Source: an uncultured Prevotella sp. (GTDB lineage: Bacteria > Bacteroidota > Bacteroidia > Bacteroidales > Bacteroidaceae). From it: DNA of 64,000 bases. The DNA is taken from assembly GCA_902495455.1 (NCBI GenBank), contig CABUXJ010000005.1, forward strand, positions 49,490-113,489, written 5' to 3'. Positions 46,201 through 53,746 of the stretch are shown in pieces; position 1 is the first letter of the stretch, and each line of letters begins with the position of its first letter. The position numbers were made by a program, and so were the translations under genes. A model generated the notes under the pieces. It had not been told where the DNA came from. It saw only the letters and a program-made list of their open reading frames with translations, and did no database searches.

Positions 46201-46438
46201 GCTCCTTCTTTATAATCTCAGTAACGAAGTGTGTCGTTACCGGTTGAAAATACACTTTATCGGCAATACCTTCCGATGTTTGTATCGTTGCGATGTTCGG
46301 ATTGACGAGCACCGACGATATGCCTTCTTCGCGCAGGGCTTTCAAGGCTTGTGAACCTGAGTAGTCGAATTCACCGGCTTGCCCGATTTTCAAGGCGCCG
46401 GAACCCAATACGAGTACCTTCTCAATCTTTTTTTTCAT
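43217..46438 (-). CDS. carB: Carbamoyl-phosphate synthase large subunit
   Basis: A protein of 1073 residues, full length for CarB, with the duplicated ATP-grasp halves (first GSGALKIGQAGEFDYSGSQALKAL, second GSGAYRIGSSVEFDWCSVNAI), the oligomerisation domain between and the C-terminal allosteric domain (about 930-1073). It makes carbamoyl phosphate for pyrimidine and arginine synthesis. No carA (glutaminase subunit) lies on either side: rpmA is upstream and serS downstream. A -7 box lies 98 bp upstream of the start. Confidence 0.98.
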   Translation of the reverse strand: MKKKIEKVLVLGSGALKIGQAGEFDYSGSQALKALREEGISSVLVNPNIATIQTSEGIADKVYFQPVTTHFVTEIIKKERPDGILLAFGGQTALNCGTELYLNGTLKEYGVEVLGTSVEAIMYTEDRDLFVKKLDEIGLKTPVSQAVENIDDALTAARNIGYPVMIRSAYALGGLGSGICPDENVFTELAGSAFTFAPQILVEESLKGWKEIEFEVIRDANDHCFTVASMENFDPLGIHTGESIVVAPTCSLTDEQVKMLQEISIRCVRHLGIVGECNIQFAFNATTNDYRIIEVNARLSRSSALASKATGYPLAFVAAKIALGYTLDQIGEMGTPNSAYVAPQLDYMICKIPRWDLTKFAGVSRLIGSSMKSVGEIMSIGRSFEEMIQKGLRMIGQGMHGFVGNDHTRFDNLDEELANPTDLRIFAIAQALEEGYSVERIEELTKIDTWFLDRLKNIVDLKHKLMEYDSLEELPDELLREVKCAGFSDFQIARFVLKPQTGNMEKENLEVRRHRKQRGILPTVKRINTVASEHPELTNYLYMTYATEGHDISFGSDEKSVIVLGSGAYRIGSSVEFDWCSVNAINTARKLGYKSIMINYNPETVSTDYDMCDRLYFDELSLERVLDVIDLETPRGVIVSVGGQIPNNLAMKLHRNGVSVLGTSPVDIDRAENRDKFSAMLDKLGIDQPAWRALTSFDDIKEFVDKVGFPVLVRPSYVLSGAAMNVCHSFDELERFLKMATEVSKEFPVVVSQFMQETKEIEFDAVADKGQVVEYAISEHVEYAGVHSGDATMVFPAQNIYFSTVRQIKKIARKIAEELNISGPFNIQFLAKNREIKVIECNLRASRSFPFVSKILKRNFIETATKIMLGAPYAQPDKSEFDIDRIGVKASQFSFARLQNADPVLGVDMSSTGEVGCLGDDMNEALLNALIATGYRIPEKRILISSGGAKGKVSLLEPAMQLVKKGYEVYATAGTAKFFNENGVSAITVGWPDENCDNNVMDMIAEHKFDLIINVPKNHSRRELTNGYRIRRGAIDHNIPLMTNIRLAKAFIEAFCALGEQDIKIKSWQEYNA

Positions 46439-46535
46439 AAATTAGGTTGTTTTCAAATGAGCTTCAGCAAAGGACGGCGCAATCTAATGCAAAGTGGAGT
46501 TGCCTGCATCTTGTTCGGATGTAGCCTGTCCACTG

Positions 46536-46543
46536 CAAAGGTA
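46536..46543 (-). promoter_or_regulatory. -7 box TACCTTTG for carB
   Basis: Minus-strand TACCTTTG at 46543-46536; predicted leader about 90 nt. No clear -33 box. I see no recognisable riboswitch or PyrR-type fold in the leader. Confidence 0.5.
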
Positions 46544-46693
46544 CGTTATTTATTCTGTTTTCTTTGCATGCACGACCGCTCTTTTTCATTGTACATCGCA
46601 TTTTTTTTATTTCTGCAATCTGAAAATGACACGAAACGGATGTAATCTGAAAATTAATACAATCCGGATGCCGCATCATGTGACTTGTATGGC

Positions 46694-46731
46694 AGACGTC
46701 CCATCTTTCCGAATGGAAAAATGGGACGTCT
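46694..46731 (-). terminator. Hairpin after rpmA
   Basis: AGACGTCCCAT (46694-46704) and ATGGGACGTCT (46721-46731) are perfect 11-bp complements, with inner TTCC/GGAA. It lies 35 bp after the rpmA stop on the minus strand. No strong U-run follows, but it is the only candidate terminator of the rplU-rpmA unit. Confidence 0.6.
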
Positions 46732-46766
46732 GTTGTTTGTTTGGAATAAATTATTTGAAAAATACT

Positions 46767-47030
46767 TTAGGCTTCTGCGTCGGGTATTACTGATACGACA
46801 CTCTTGTTGTAGCGGCCCTTCTTGAAGTTAACGACACCGTCAACCAAAGCATAAAGTGTGTCATCTTTACCGATGCCCACATTGTTGCCCGGGTTGTGCT
46901 TTGTGCCACGCTGGCGAACGATGATGTTGCCGGCGATAACCTTCTGGCCACCCCAAATCTTAACGCCTAATCTCTGTGAGGCTGACTCACGGCCGTTCTT
47001 TGAACTACCAACACCTTTTTTATGTGCCAT
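46767..47030 (-). CDS. rpmA: Ribosomal protein bL27
   Basis: A protein of 87 residues of the 50S subunit, near the peptidyl transferase centre. Starts MAHKKGVGSSKNGRES, the usual bL27 N-terminus without the cleaved extension of Firmicutes. RLGVKIWGGQKVIAGNIIVRQRGT is the family signature. It follows rplU by 21 bp, the near-universal order. Confidence 0.98.
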   Translation of the reverse strand: MAHKKGVGSSKNGRESASQRLGVKIWGGQKVIAGNIIVRQRGTKHNPGNNVGIGKDDTLYALVDGVVNFKKGRYNKSVVSVIPDAEA

Positions 47031-47051
47031 TTTTTTACGTCCTCCTGATTT

Positions 47052-47369
47052 TTAAGCGATTACTTGTTTGATTTCAATCTCTGTGAACTGTGCGCGATGG
47101 CCGTTCTTCTTGCGATAGTCCTTTCTGCGCTTCATCTTGAAAACGATGACTTTGTCACCCTTTACAAGAGGTTTAACCACTTCACATACTACTTTTGCAC
47201 CACTCACGGTGGGTGCGCCAACCTCTACTGTGCCTTCTTTGTCCACGAGCAGCACCTTCTCGAATTCAACAGCCTGACCCTCTTTCGCATCGCGAATGTG
47301 GTGAACAAAGAGCTTCTTGCCCTGTTCTGCCTTAAACTGCTGACCGTTAATTTCTACAATTGCGTACAT
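47052..47369 (-). CDS. rplU: Ribosomal protein bL21
   Basis: A 50S subunit protein of 105 residues: MYAIVEINGQQFKAEQGKKLFV at the start and VFKMKRRKDYRKKNGHRAQFTEIEI at the end are typical. First gene of the rplU-rpmA operon. The promoter box at 47455 gives a leader of about 80 nt. A separate promoter-terminator pair (candidate small RNA) lies just upstream on the same strand. Confidence 0.98.
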   Translation of the reverse strand: MYAIVEINGQQFKAEQGKKLFVHHIRDAKEGQAVEFEKVLLVDKEGTVEVGAPTVSGAKVVCEVVKPLVKGDKVIVFKMKRRKDYRKKNGHRAQFTEIEIKQVIA

Positions 47370-47454
47370 TATTTATTGTTAAAACGGTTTTTCCGCAAGG
47401 CGGGTTGACATCGTGTCTCCACTTATTTGAGCCTTTACGGACTAAAATCGGCCG

Positions 47455-47462
47455 CAAAGGTA
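47455..47462 (-). promoter_or_regulatory. -7 box TACCTTTG for rplU-rpmA
   Basis: Minus-strand TACCTTTG at 47462-47455; predicted start near 47448. The -33 region has no good TTG. Confidence 0.5.
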
Positions 47463-47574
47463 CTACTTTTTGATGAATTTAATGTGGCTGATTTGTGATA
47501 ATCTTGCTGTGTTAACAATAATTAATCATTGTGGCTGCGATAGGGTAATGCAAAACGGCTGTTGGGATATGGGC

Positions 47575-47666
47575 AAAAAAATAAAGCGATTACCCTCACG
47601 GGCTGTCGCTTCATATCTTCAATAGGTATTAGTTCCTTTAAGGTAAAAAGATTGTTTTCAGGATAA
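47575..47666 (-). ncRNA. Candidate small RNA, about 90 nt
   Basis: A full-consensus promoter (47673-47703) faces left, and about 60 nt downstream lies a hairpin AGCGA-CA-GCCC...GGGT-AA-TCGCT (47585-47610) followed on the minus strand by TTATTTTTTT, a good intrinsic terminator. Between them there is no credible ORF; the only start, ATG at about 47613, would read through the hairpin. I do not recognise 4.5S, 6S, tmRNA or RNase P signatures. The alternative is a terminated leader of rplU. Confidence 0.5.
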
Positions 47667-47672
47667 CGATTG

Positions 47673-47703
47673 CAAAGATAAGGTCTTTTTTTTACACGGC
47701 CAA
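47673..47703 (-). promoter_or_regulatory. Promoter of the candidate small RNA
   Basis: Minus strand: TTG (47703-47701), a 20-bp spacer, then TATCTTTG (47680-47673). It is one of the best matches to the Bacteroidota consensus in the window, yet no protein gene begins downstream before the terminator at 47585. Confidence 0.65.
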
Positions 47704-48092
47704 GGCTTTTTGTAGATATTTTTTCAGAAAATTTAATGTGTGGGCGCACGGTTGCAAAATAATCGAAATTTTAACATTTGAACGTCTCAATCTCATGAAT
47801 TTTTGTGGGTTTCTGGCTTTGGGGTCTATGTAGTTTTGTGGTCGATCCGCTTGTTTATTTGTGTGTTTGCATCAAAGAGCCGCTTGTAGGGTGGTAGTAT
47901 GGGAAACAAAATCGGTCTTTCACATTAATTATATAAGAGAAGGGTGTGTGGGGTAGGTTTCGTGTGCCTGATGTTCTTGTGCCTTCCTGTTCTTTTGATG
48001 TTTTTGGGAATATCGTAATGCTTGTTTTTTTTATTTGTTTTTGTCTATAGTGGCGTGTATGTGATAGGCGTCACTAATGGATTTGGTATTTT

Positions 48093-48511
48093 AAAGATAT
48101 TATGATGTGAAAAATGTCCGAAAAAGATTGTTAAATTTAACAATTGACAACGCGCGAAAAATTGTACAAAAACGTTGTAATCTGGTTGAAAAGTTGCTTT
48201 TGCTGCTCAAGATTTTGTTGATCGTTTTGCCGTAAAGGCCCCGTTGGTCTGCAATAACATGCTCGTTGGCTTGCAACGAGCGCGCCGTCGTTATGCCGTA
48301 AGGGCCCCGTTGCGATGTCGTAAGGGTCTTGTTGGTGGGAAAAATCCGTAAAATTATTGCACACTTTGGCGATTTTTGTCATAACGCACTGCCATTCAGG
48401 AAGAAAAAGATGCACGCTCTATTTTCGGGAATTTGCGGCCGTGGGACTTTTTCTGTGGAAAGTCGTGTTAAATTGGAAGGCGTTTGTAAGAATTATTCTG
48501 AGTTTTTAACA
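48093..48511 (-). repeat. Intergenic element, type I, copy D (inverted)
   Basis: Read on the minus strand, the start (ATGTTAAAAACTCAGAAT, then TTCTTACAAACGCC at 48511-48478) matches the left end of copy B almost base for base. The 22-bp array follows, then a divergent right part with GTTAAA and ATAATATC. It is therefore in opposite orientation to copies A and B. Non-coding. Confidence 0.7.
48230..48334 (-). repeat. Array of five 17-bp palindromes at 22-bp period, copy D
   Basis: Modules (plus strand) start at 48230, 48252, 48274, 48296 and 48318: CCGTAAAGGCCCCGTTG, CAATAACATGCTCGTTG, CAACGAGCGCGCCGTCG, CCGTAAGGGCCCCGTTG and TCGTAAGGGTCTTGTTG. Read in reverse, the middle module resembles module 3 of copies A and B. 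Confidence 0.9.
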
Positions 48512-48805
48512 TATTGAAATCTGTTGTTTTTTTTGATATTGGTTTTAAGGCGGTGTTGATGAATAAACGTGGGGTATGTGTCTGATTCTGGTGTTGTTGA
48601 ATATGATTGTCGGTGCCCGCTGTGTTCTTTGTTGTGTCTTTGGGGTGTTTGTGTGTGTTGCCTGTGTTTTTGGGGGCGAGGATTGGTTTGGTTTAGTGGC
48701 TTTTGTTATTGCACAAAATGAGTGTTGTGAGAAAAATATAATGTTTCATTATGATTATTTTAGAAATTCTATTATAAAATAGGAGAAAACCTGGGATTTT
48801 TTTTG

Positions 48806-48813
48806 TACTTTTG
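48806..48813 (+). promoter_or_regulatory. -7 box TACTTTTG for the AraC-DPP III operon
   Basis: TACTTTTG followed by GCA, the commonest Bacteroidota form, 31 bp before the ATG at 48845. The -33 region has no TTG. Confidence 0.55.
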
Positions 48814-48844
48814 CAGCAAAAACAATATTAAATTTCAATAGGTT

Positions 48845-49318
48845 ATGGCAAAGTATAATATCACGGAACGCAAAGAAAAGGAGGCTGCTTACAGGAGTCT
48901 GGTCAGTCCGAAGCTGATGGATGAGATGAAAGAAAGAATTCTCAACATCATCGTTATGGAAAAACATTACAAGGATAAGGCGTATTCGGCTAAAAAGCTG
49001 GCAGAAGATCTCGGTACGAACACACGGTATATTTCTGCTGTTGTCAATGTCAAGTTTCACATGAATTACACTTCTTTTGTCAATAAATTCCGTATTGAGG
49101 AAGCGATGGCAATCCTTGTGGACAAACGTTATCAGGACTTGAAGATGGAGGATGTGAGTGAAATGGTTGGTTTCTCAAACCGCCAATCATTCTATGCTTC
49201 GTTCTATAAAATCAAGAAGATGACGCCTCGCGAATACCGTATGAAACACATGAACTCTACGCCCGCTCCTGTGAAACCGAAGAGGACAGGGAGGGCAGGA
49301 AACGGAGAAAAGCAATAG
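48845..49318 (+). CDS. AraC-family helix-turn-helix regulator (short)
   Basis: A protein of 157 residues with the two helix-turn-helix units of AraC/XylS proteins: AKKLAEDLGTNTRYISAVVN and DVSEMVGFSNRQSFYASFYKIKKMTPREYR. There is no N-terminal sensor domain, only about 40 helical residues, so it probably acts as a constitutive or partner-dependent activator. The C-terminal tail is basic and Pro-rich. It is the first gene of a likely operon with the M49 peptidase, 5 bp downstream, and may regulate it. Confidence 0.87.
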   Translation: MAKYNITERKEKEAAYRSLVSPKLMDEMKERILNIIVMEKHYKDKAYSAKKLAEDLGTNTRYISAVVNVKFHMNYTSFVNKFRIEEAMAILVDKRYQDLKMEDVSEMVGFSNRQSFYASFYKIKKMTPREYRMKHMNSTPAPVKPKRTGRAGNGEKQ

Positions 49319-49323
49319 GCGGG

Positions 49324-51276
49324 ATGTGTATGTCGGACTTTAGATATTCGGAAGCTCGGTTTGCTGATATCCAAATGCTCAGATATCGCCTTGACGGATT
49401 TGAAGAACTGACGCTTGAGCAGAAGAAGTTGATATACTATCTGTCGGAAGCTACATTGTATGGACGTGACATTACATTCGATCAATTCGGACGTCACAAC
49501 CTGAAAATACGCAAATTGTTGGAAGCCGTCTATACGTCTGATGATGTAGATCATGATACGGAACAGTTTGAGGCTCTTGAAACATATCTTAAACGGGTGT
49601 GGTTTTCAAATGGCATATACCATCATTATGGTTGTGATAAATTCAGGCCGGGTTTTACACCTGACTATCTGCGCAGTATGGTGATGGCTTTGCCGTCTTA
49701 TGTATTGCCTGTTGATGACGGTCAGACACGTGAACAGCTTTGTGACGAGTTGTTCCCAGTGATTTTTGATCCCGATGTCATGCCTATGAGAGTCAATAAG
49801 TCTGATGGTGAAGACCTTGTTGTTACGTCTGCCTGCAATTATTATGAATGTGTGACACAGGAAGAGGTTGAGATGTATTATCAGACACTCAAGGCTAAGG
49901 GCGGAAAGCGTCCTGTTTCGTTCGGGCTCAATTCCAAACTTGTCAAGCTGGATGGGCGCATTTACGAGCAGGTGTGGAATGTCGATAGTGCGTATGGTAA
50001 TGCAATTCGTCATATCATGGACTGTCTTGGCAAAGCGGCTGAAGTAGCCGAAAACGACAGGCAACGTGATGTTATTCAGACTTTGATAGAATATTATCGT
50101 ACCGGCGATTTAAGTGTTTTTGACGATTATTCCATAAAATGGGTTGAAGAAAAAGAAGGGCGTGTCGATTTTGTCAATGGTTTTATTGAAGTATATGGGG
50201 ACCCACTCGGACTGAAAGGTTCGTGGGAAGGTATTGTCGAATATAAGGATATGGTGGCCACACGTCGCACGAAAACCATCAGCGACAATGCGCAGTGGTT
50301 TGAGGACCATTCGCCGGTAGATCCCCGTTTCCGCAAACCTCAAGTTAAAGGAGTTTCTGCCAATGTGGTCTGTGCGGCCATGTTGGGTGGCGATGAGTAT
50401 CCATCGACAGCCATCGGAATCAATCTCCCGAATGCTGATTGGATAAGAGCCGAGCACGGTAGCAAAAGTGTGACTATCGGTAATCTGACTGATGCATACA
50501 GAAAAGCAGCAAAAGGCAACGGATTTAAGGAAGAGTTTGTTGCGGATTCGGATATAATAGCGCTGATTGAGCGCTATGGAGGTCTTTGTGATGATTTGCA
50601 TACAGATTTGCATGAGTGTCTCGGACATGGAAGCGGGCAGCTATTACCGGGAGTTGACCCGGATGCGCTGAAGGCATACGGGAACACAATAGAGGAGGCA
50701 AGAGCAGATCTGTTCGGTCTTTATTACATAGCGGACCGGAAAATGGTTGAACTCGGATTGTTACCGGACGAGGAGGCATACAAGTCACATTATTATACAT
50801 ATATGCTCAATGGATTGATGACCCAGCTTGTTCGTATTGCCCCGGGGGCGCGTATAGAGGAGGCGCACATGCGTAACAGAGCGCTTATATCCAATTGGTG
50901 TGTAGCCAACGGAACGGCAGTAAGTATTGTGAAACGCGACGGCAAGCGGTATGTGGAAATCACCGATTATGTTCAGTTGCGTGAACTTTTCGCCCGTTTG
51001 TTGGCAGAGATACAGCGGATAAAGAGTGAAGGTGATTTTGAGGCCGCTCGTCAGTTGGTAGAAAAATATGCAGTGGAAGTTGATGCTGAAGTTCATTCGG
51101 AGGTGATGGATCGTTACCGACGGTTGGACATCGCTCCCTACAAAGGTTTTATTAATCCGGTATTGCGCCCTGTGACAGACAAGCAAGGTGACATTGTGGA
51201 CATATATCCCGACTATACGGAGAGTTATGAGCACCAGATGTTACGTTACAGTACAAATTATGCCACTTTGATTTAA
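49324..51276 (+). CDS. Dipeptidyl peptidase III (family M49)
   Basis: A zinc metallopeptidase of 650 residues. HECLGH (His430, Glu431, His435) is the M49 zinc motif HExxGH, and TIEEARADLFGLYY supplies the third ligand Glu. It removes dipeptides from the N-terminus of short peptides. Bacteroides homologues, as I recall them, carry a signal peptide; this one does not (MCMSDFRYSEARFADIQML), so it should be cytoplasmic. ATG 49330 is an alternative start. The AraC-type gene precedes it by 5 bp and the AlkD-like gene follows after 14 bp. Confidence 0.9.
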   Translation: MCMSDFRYSEARFADIQMLRYRLDGFEELTLEQKKLIYYLSEATLYGRDITFDQFGRHNLKIRKLLEAVYTSDDVDHDTEQFEALETYLKRVWFSNGIYHHYGCDKFRPGFTPDYLRSMVMALPSYVLPVDDGQTREQLCDELFPVIFDPDVMPMRVNKSDGEDLVVTSACNYYECVTQEEVEMYYQTLKAKGGKRPVSFGLNSKLVKLDGRIYEQVWNVDSAYGNAIRHIMDCLGKAAEVAENDRQRDVIQTLIEYYRTGDLSVFDDYSIKWVEEKEGRVDFVNGFIEVYGDPLGLKGSWEGIVEYKDMVATRRTKTISDNAQWFEDHSPVDPRFRKPQVKGVSANVVCAAMLGGDEYPSTAIGINLPNADWIRAEHGSKSVTIGNLTDAYRKAAKGNGFKEEFVADSDIIALIERYGGLCDDLHTDLHECLGHGSGQLLPGVDPDALKAYGNTIEEARADLFGLYYIADRKMVELGLLPDEEAYKSHYYTYMLNGLMTQLVRIAPGARIEEAHMRNRALISNWCVANGTAVSIVKRDGKRYVEITDYVQLRELFARLLAEIQRIKSEGDFEAARQLVEKYAVEVDAEVHSEVMDRYRRLDIAPYKGFINPVLRPVTDKQGDIVDIYPDYTESYEHQMLRYSTNYATLI

Positions 51277-51290
51277 TCGGAAGAGAATAT

Positions 51291-51911
51291 ATGAATGAAG
51301 AGATAAACGAGCGGGTTAAGGAAATAAAGCGCTCGTTCCGAATGATGATGAACGGTGTGGTGGCCCAATCCATGCGCGACAAGGGAGCTGACTATCATCT
51401 TAATTGGGGCGCCTCGCTCTCTATGCTGAAAGAAAAGGCGCGCGAAATAGGCAAAGATTATGACCTTGCCATCGCGTTGTGGAAAGACGATGTGCGCGAA
51501 TGTAAAATTCTCGCCACGCTACTCATGCCGGCAGACAAGATAATGCCGGAAGTCGTAGACATCTGGATGGAGCAGACCACATCACAGGAAATAGCCGAAT
51601 TAGCGTCGTTCAATCTGTATCAATATCTTCCGTATGCAGCAGAAAAAGCTTATCAGTGGATTGCTTCCGACAGAACTATTTGCCAAATATGTGGTTTCAA
51701 TGTGCTTTCACGTTTGTTTATGAACGGTCGCGAACCCAACGAGAAGGGCATCAATGAGTATCTTGACCAATTGCTCGTGGTTCTGCAGAGCGAATCGTTG
51801 GCTGTGAAAAAAGCGGCTATGGCCAGCGTGATAAGGTTCGCAGACCTCGGACTTGTGTACAGACGAATGGCAGAAAGTGCACTTAAAAGTATTAATTTAG
51901 AACTTTTTTGA
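51291..51911 (+). CDS. DNA alkylation repair (AlkD-like) HEAT-repeat protein
   Basis: A helical protein of 206 residues that resembles the AlkD/DNA alkylation repair superfamily, built of HEAT-like repeats: AREIGKDYDLAIALWKDDVRECKILATLLMP is the conserved core, followed by WMEQTTSQEIAE. Family members excise alkylated bases such as 3-methyladenine, although many of these short forms lack demonstrated activity. It follows the M49 peptidase by 14 bp and is separated from fur by a gap with its own -7 box. Confidence 0.78.
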   Translation: MNEEINERVKEIKRSFRMMMNGVVAQSMRDKGADYHLNWGASLSMLKEKAREIGKDYDLAIALWKDDVRECKILATLLMPADKIMPEVVDIWMEQTTSQEIAELASFNLYQYLPYAAEKAYQWIASDRTICQICGFNVLSRLFMNGREPNEKGINEYLDQLLVVLQSESLAVKKAAMASVIRFADLGLVYRRMAESALKSINLELF

Positions 51912-51942
51912 CCGTATATCCGTATAATTCGGATAATTATAG

Positions 51943-51950
51943 TAATTTTG
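51943..51950 (+). promoter_or_regulatory. -7 box TAATTTTG for fur-purA-hisS
   Basis: TAATTTTG 29 bp before the fur ATG at 51979. No good -33 box at the usual distance. Confidence 0.5.
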
Positions 51951-51978
51951 TGCGGTTGAAGAAGATTATGACAAAACA

Positions 51979-52482
51979 ATGAAAGATAATATAAAAGCAT
52001 CCGTCAAACAGATACTGACTAATTATCTGGAGTTGAATAATCATCGGAAGACCCCGGAGCGATATGCCATACTTGATGCGGTCTACGACATTGACGGACA
52101 TTTCACGTTGGAGGAACTTGGAGATAAACTCAATGACGAATTGCATTTTCCGGTGAGCCGTGCCACATTATACAATACGCTGAAACTATTCATGGAACTG
52201 AGATTGGTAATACGCCACAGGTTTCAAGGTTCTACGAAATATGAAGCGTGTTATGACAACAACAGCCACAGTCATCAGATTTGTACGGTTTGTGGAAAGG
52301 TGACAGAATTTAAAGCTCCAGATATAGACAAGGCAATAGCCAACATGCACCTCAAGCGGTTTCGTAAGGATGGCTTTTCGTTGTATGTATATGGCATTTG
52401 TAGCGCTTGTCAAGCCAAGATAACAAGAAGTAAGAGTAATAAAGCGAAACAGAAAACGCAAAAAGATAAAGACAATGAATAA
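51979..52482 (+). CDS. fur: Fur-family metal/peroxide-responsive repressor
   Basis: A protein of 167 residues: winged helix in the first 85 residues (TPERYAILDAVYDIDGHFTLEELGDKL, PVSRATLYNTLKLFMEL), then the metal-binding domain with HSHQICTVCGKV and YGICSACQAK, two CxxC pairs that hold structural zinc. It could be Fur (iron), PerR (peroxide) or Zur; the sequence alone does not decide. The Lys-rich tail is unusual. The stop overlaps the purA start by 8 bp, so the regulator is coupled to purine and tRNA synthetase genes rather than to metal uptake. Confidence 0.9.
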   Translation: MKDNIKASVKQILTNYLELNNHRKTPERYAILDAVYDIDGHFTLEELGDKLNDELHFPVSRATLYNTLKLFMELRLVIRHRFQGSTKYEACYDNNSHSHQICTVCGKVTEFKAPDIDKAIANMHLKRFRKDGFSLYVYGICSACQAKITRSKSNKAKQKTQKDKDNE

Positions 52483-53746
52483 GGGAAAGGTTGATGTCCT
52501 GCTGGGTCTTCAGTGGGGCGATGAAGGAAAAGGCAAAGTCGTTGACGTACTGACACCGAGGTATGATGTGATAGCCCGTTTTCAGGGTGGACCGAATGCG
52601 GGACATACGTTGGAGTTTGAAGGACAGAAATATGTGCTGCGCAGTATTCCTTCGGGTATATTTCAAGGTGGTAAGGTCAATATTATCGGTAATGGTGTTG
52701 TACTCGCCCCGGACTTGTTTATGGATGAGGCCAAAGCTTTGGAAAAAAGCGGCCACGAATTGAAAAGTCGTCTGCATATCTCTAAAAAGGCTCATCTCAT
52801 CATGCCGACGCACAGAGTACTCGATGCTGCATACGAAGCGGCCAAAGGCAAGAGCAAAGTCGGTACCACAGGGAAAGGCATCGGTCCGACATATACGGAC
52901 AAAATCTCACGTAACGGACTGCGCGTTGGAGATATATTTGACAACTTCGAGGAAAAGTATGCAGAACACAAGGCACGTCATGAGAAGATCTTGAAATCCA
53001 TGAACTATGCCTACGACATCGCCGACGTGGAGGAAAAATGGCTTGAGGGCATCGAATATCTGCGTCAGTTCAATATCGTTGACTCTGAACATGAAATTAA
53101 CGGATTGCTTCGTAATGGTGAGAGCATACTGTGTGAAGGCGCGCAAGGCACAATGCTTGATGTTGATTTCGGTTCTTATCCGTTTGTAACATCATCAAAC
53201 ACGATTTGTGCCGGGGCATGCACTGGACTTGGTATAGGGCCAAACAAAATCGGTGATGTCTATGGTATAATGAAAGCTTATTGCACACGTGTCGGTGCCG
53301 GACCGTTTCCGACGGAGCTGTTTGACGAGACTGGGGCCCTTATCCGTCAGCTCGGACATGAATATGGTGCTGTGACAGGACGCGAACGTCGTTGCGGATG
53401 GATTGACCTCGTGGCTTTGAAATATGCTATTATGGTGAATGGCGTGACCAAGCTTATCATGATGAAGAGTGATGTGCTCGACGGATTTGATACAATCAAG
53501 GCCTGTGTGGCTTATAAGCAGAACGGTACGGAGATAGATTATTTCCCATATAGCATAGAGGAAGGCATTGAACCGATATATAAAGAACTGCCGGGATGGA
53601 AAACAGATATGACCAAAATGACATCTGAAGATGAATTTCCGCAGGCTTTCAACAACTATGTAGCTTTCCTTGAGGCTGAACTTGAGACACCTATAAAAAT
53701 AATATCAATAGGTCCGGATAGAGACCAGACAATCGTTAGGGAATAA
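52475..53746 (+). CDS. purA: Adenylosuccinate synthetase
   Basis: GTP-dependent joining of IMP and aspartate, the first step toward AMP. The 423 residues include GLQWGDEGKGKVVDVL (phosphate loop with catalytic Asp), GPNAGHT, TTGKGIGPTYTDKISR and GAVTGRERRCGWIDL. Full length. It overlaps fur by 8 bp and directly abuts hisS (stop at 53746, next ATG at 53747). Confidence 0.98.
   Translation: MNKGKVDVLLGLQWGDEGKGKVVDVLTPRYDVIARFQGGPNAGHTLEFEGQKYVLRSIPSGIFQGGKVNIIGNGVVLAPDLFMDEAKALEKSGHELKSRLHISKKAHLIMPTHRVLDAAYEAAKGKSKVGTTGKGIGPTYTDKISRNGLRVGDIFDNFEEKYAEHKARHEKILKSMNYAYDIADVEEKWLEGIEYLRQFNIVDSEHEINGLLRNGESILCEGAQGTMLDVDFGSYPFVTSSNTICAGACTGLGIGPNKIGDVYGIMKAYCTRVGAGPFPTELFDETGALIRQLGHEYGAVTGRERRCGWIDLVALKYAIMVNGVTKLIMMKSDVLDGFDTIKACVAYKQNGTEIDYFPYSIEEGIEPIYKELPGWKTDMTKMTSEDEFPQAFNNYVAFLEAELETPIKIISIGPDRDQTIVRE

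Larger units (their letters stand above)
47790..48710. other. Long gene-free region with G+T-rich plus strand on both sides of element D
   Basis: From about 47790 to 48060 and from 48540 to 48710 the plus strand is strongly enriched in G and T (runs such as TTTTTGTGGGTTTCTGG and TTTGGGGTGTTTGTGTG). I see no gene here: ORFs reading the plus strand give low-complexity Val/Cys/Phe/Gly peptides. Element D occupies 48093-48511. No DnaA boxes were seen. Confidence 0.5.

Noticed and set aside
46439..46535. Riboswitch or PyrR-type attenuator in the carB leader
   Set aside because: No conserved core or terminator/antiterminator pair could be drawn with confidence.
47522..47749. Protein of 75 residues upstream of rplU on the minus strand
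   Set aside because: The frame spans the promoter and terminator of the candidate small RNA and has no recognisable motif.
48576..48782. Small hydrophobic protein of 68 residues
   Set aside because: The peptide is Val/Cys/Phe/Gly low complexity arising from G+T-rich DNA; no start signal or homology is recognisable.
47700..48800. Possible replication origin, because genes diverge from here and the strand is G+T-rich
   Set aside because: No DnaA-box cluster (TTATCCACA or its complement) and no dnaA, dnaN or gidA neighbour was seen; divergence is explained by operon boundaries.
49324..51276. Dihydrofolate reductase, a name sometimes attached to Bacteroidales homologues
   Set aside because: The HECLGH and EEARAD motifs mark the M49 peptidase family; there is no DHFR fold signature.
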